A stretch of 6,294 bases of DNA, taken from assembly GCA_945645715.1 (NCBI GenBank), contig CALZFJ010000122.1, positions 1 through 6,294 of the forward strand, written 5' to 3'. This document shows positions 5,824-6,294 of this stretch, one piece after another. Position 1 is the stretch's first letter. Each line of letters begins with the position of its first letter. The notes beneath the pieces are model-generated. The model was not told where the DNA came from. It ran no database searches and saw nothing but the letters and a program-made list of their open reading frames with translations. The position numbers and the translations under genes are program-made. The DNA comes from an uncultured Prevotellaceae bacterium. GTDB taxonomy: Bacteria > Bacteroidota > Bacteroidia > Bacteroidales > Muribaculaceae.

Positions 5824-6294
5824 ATGGAAAACTTGAAAGAATTTTTTGAGAAGCGCACGAGCATTCGCCGCTACGAGCGCGAAGCCATCTCACCCGAGCA
5901 ACTCGAAGTGATTTATGCCGCAATACGCAACACACCTACAAGCTATAACGGACAGCAATTCACTGTAATCGACGTTACCGACCAGGAACTGAAGGAACAG
6001 CTCTATGAGATTACCAACCAGAAGCAGATAAAGACGTGCAACCACTTCATGTTCTTCTGCGCCGACTTCAACCGCATTGCCGTCCTTGCAAAGGCAAAAA
6101 AAATTGATATGCCACGCTTCCAAGACACTGTAGATGGAGTAATGGTGGGAATTATAGATGCAGCTCTTGCCATGCAGAATGCCGTAGTGGCAGCCCGCTT
6201 ATGCAATCTCGGAAGTTGCTGCATAGGTTATGCCCGAACCGCCAACCCCGAAAAAATTGCAGAATTATTACAGTTGCCCAAAAGCGTGTTTGTG
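5824..6294 (+). CDS. Nitroreductase family protein, FMN-dependent (3' end outside window)
   Basis: The frame is open from ATG at 5824 to the right edge: 157 residues without a stop, so incomplete. It looks like an NfsA/FRP-type member of the nitroreductase superfamily, which uses FMN and NAD(P)H to reduce nitro-aromatics, quinones or flavins, normally as a cytosolic homodimer. The evidence is the N-terminal RTSIRRYERE (11-20), whose arginines usually contact the FMN phosphate; NTPTSYNGQQFTVI (36-49), the usual PTS-N-Q flavin-binding segment; GIIDAALAMQNAVVAARLCNLGSC (109-132), the central helix; and CCIGYAR (132-138), where the family usually has YIGGIR. Members are about 200-250 residues, so roughly 50-100 residues are missing. 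No signal peptide. The start directly precedes family sequence and is 78 nt from a good promoter; a clear Shine-Dalgarno is lacking. The natural substrate cannot be inferred, and it could equally be an annotated NADPH-dependent oxidoreductase. Confidence 0.87.
   Translation, partial: MENLKEFFEKRTSIRRYEREAISPEQLEVIYAAIRNTPTSYNGQQFTVIDVTDQELKEQLYEITNQKQIKTCNHFMFFCADFNRIAVLAKAKKIDMPRFQDTVDGVMVGIIDAALAMQNAVVAARLCNLGSCCIGYARTANPEKIAELLQLPKSVFV

Noticed and set aside
5890..6224. Minus-strand frames opposite the nitroreductase gene
   Set aside because: They are shadows of the plus-strand nitroreductase frame, which carries the family motifs.

Overview
The window looks like ordinary chromosomal core sequence from a Bacteroidota bacterium, most likely order Bacteroidales; a gut Muribaculaceae or Bacteroides-type genome would fit, but I cannot fix the genus. 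The reasons are: a DUF4301 protein, a family I know only from Bacteroidota; a phosphoglycerate kinase with the extra helix after the NLRYYPEEEG motif that is usual in this phylum; the prfA-pyrF gene pair; A/T-rich leaders without clear Shine-Dalgarno sequences; and several matches to the Bacteroidota promoter -7 element TAnnTTTG.

Layout. Positions 2-754 (+) are the C-terminal half of a DUF4301 gene that enters from the left edge. After 30 nt comes a small exported thioredoxin-fold protein (785-1261, +). A perfect 16-bp hairpin (1279-1320) separates it from the convergent cvfB-type S1 RNA-binding gene (1342-2175, -). A minus-strand run follows, read right to left: prfA (release factor 1, 5647-4538), pyrF (orotidine-5'-phosphate decarboxylase, 4468-3647), pgk (3551-2277), a directional terminator (2240-2201), then cvfB. 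A 176-nt divergent intergenic region (5648-5823) holds back-to-back promoter elements and separates prfA from a nitroreductase-family gene (5824 to the right edge, +, incomplete). No stretch over 300 nt lacks a gene.

How the genes relate. prfA and pyrF are 69 nt apart and probably co-transcribed. pgk has its own candidate promoter and leader, and ends at its own terminator. These are housekeeping functions: translation termination, UMP synthesis, glycolysis and RNA binding. The exported thioredoxin is probably an envelope thiol-disulfide protein. I see no pathway joining all of them.

Two gene starts need care. For both cvfB and pyrF the longest open frame begins too far upstream; in cvfB the extra codons lie in the pgk terminator. 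I see no mobile element, CRISPR array, tRNA, rRNA or phage gene, and no credible sign of a new biological system. The points worth a second look are small: two related terminator hairpins flanking cvfB, a GC-rich inverted repeat just downstream of the nitroreductase promoter, palindromes in the pgk and pyrF leaders, and the UAG stop of prfA itself.
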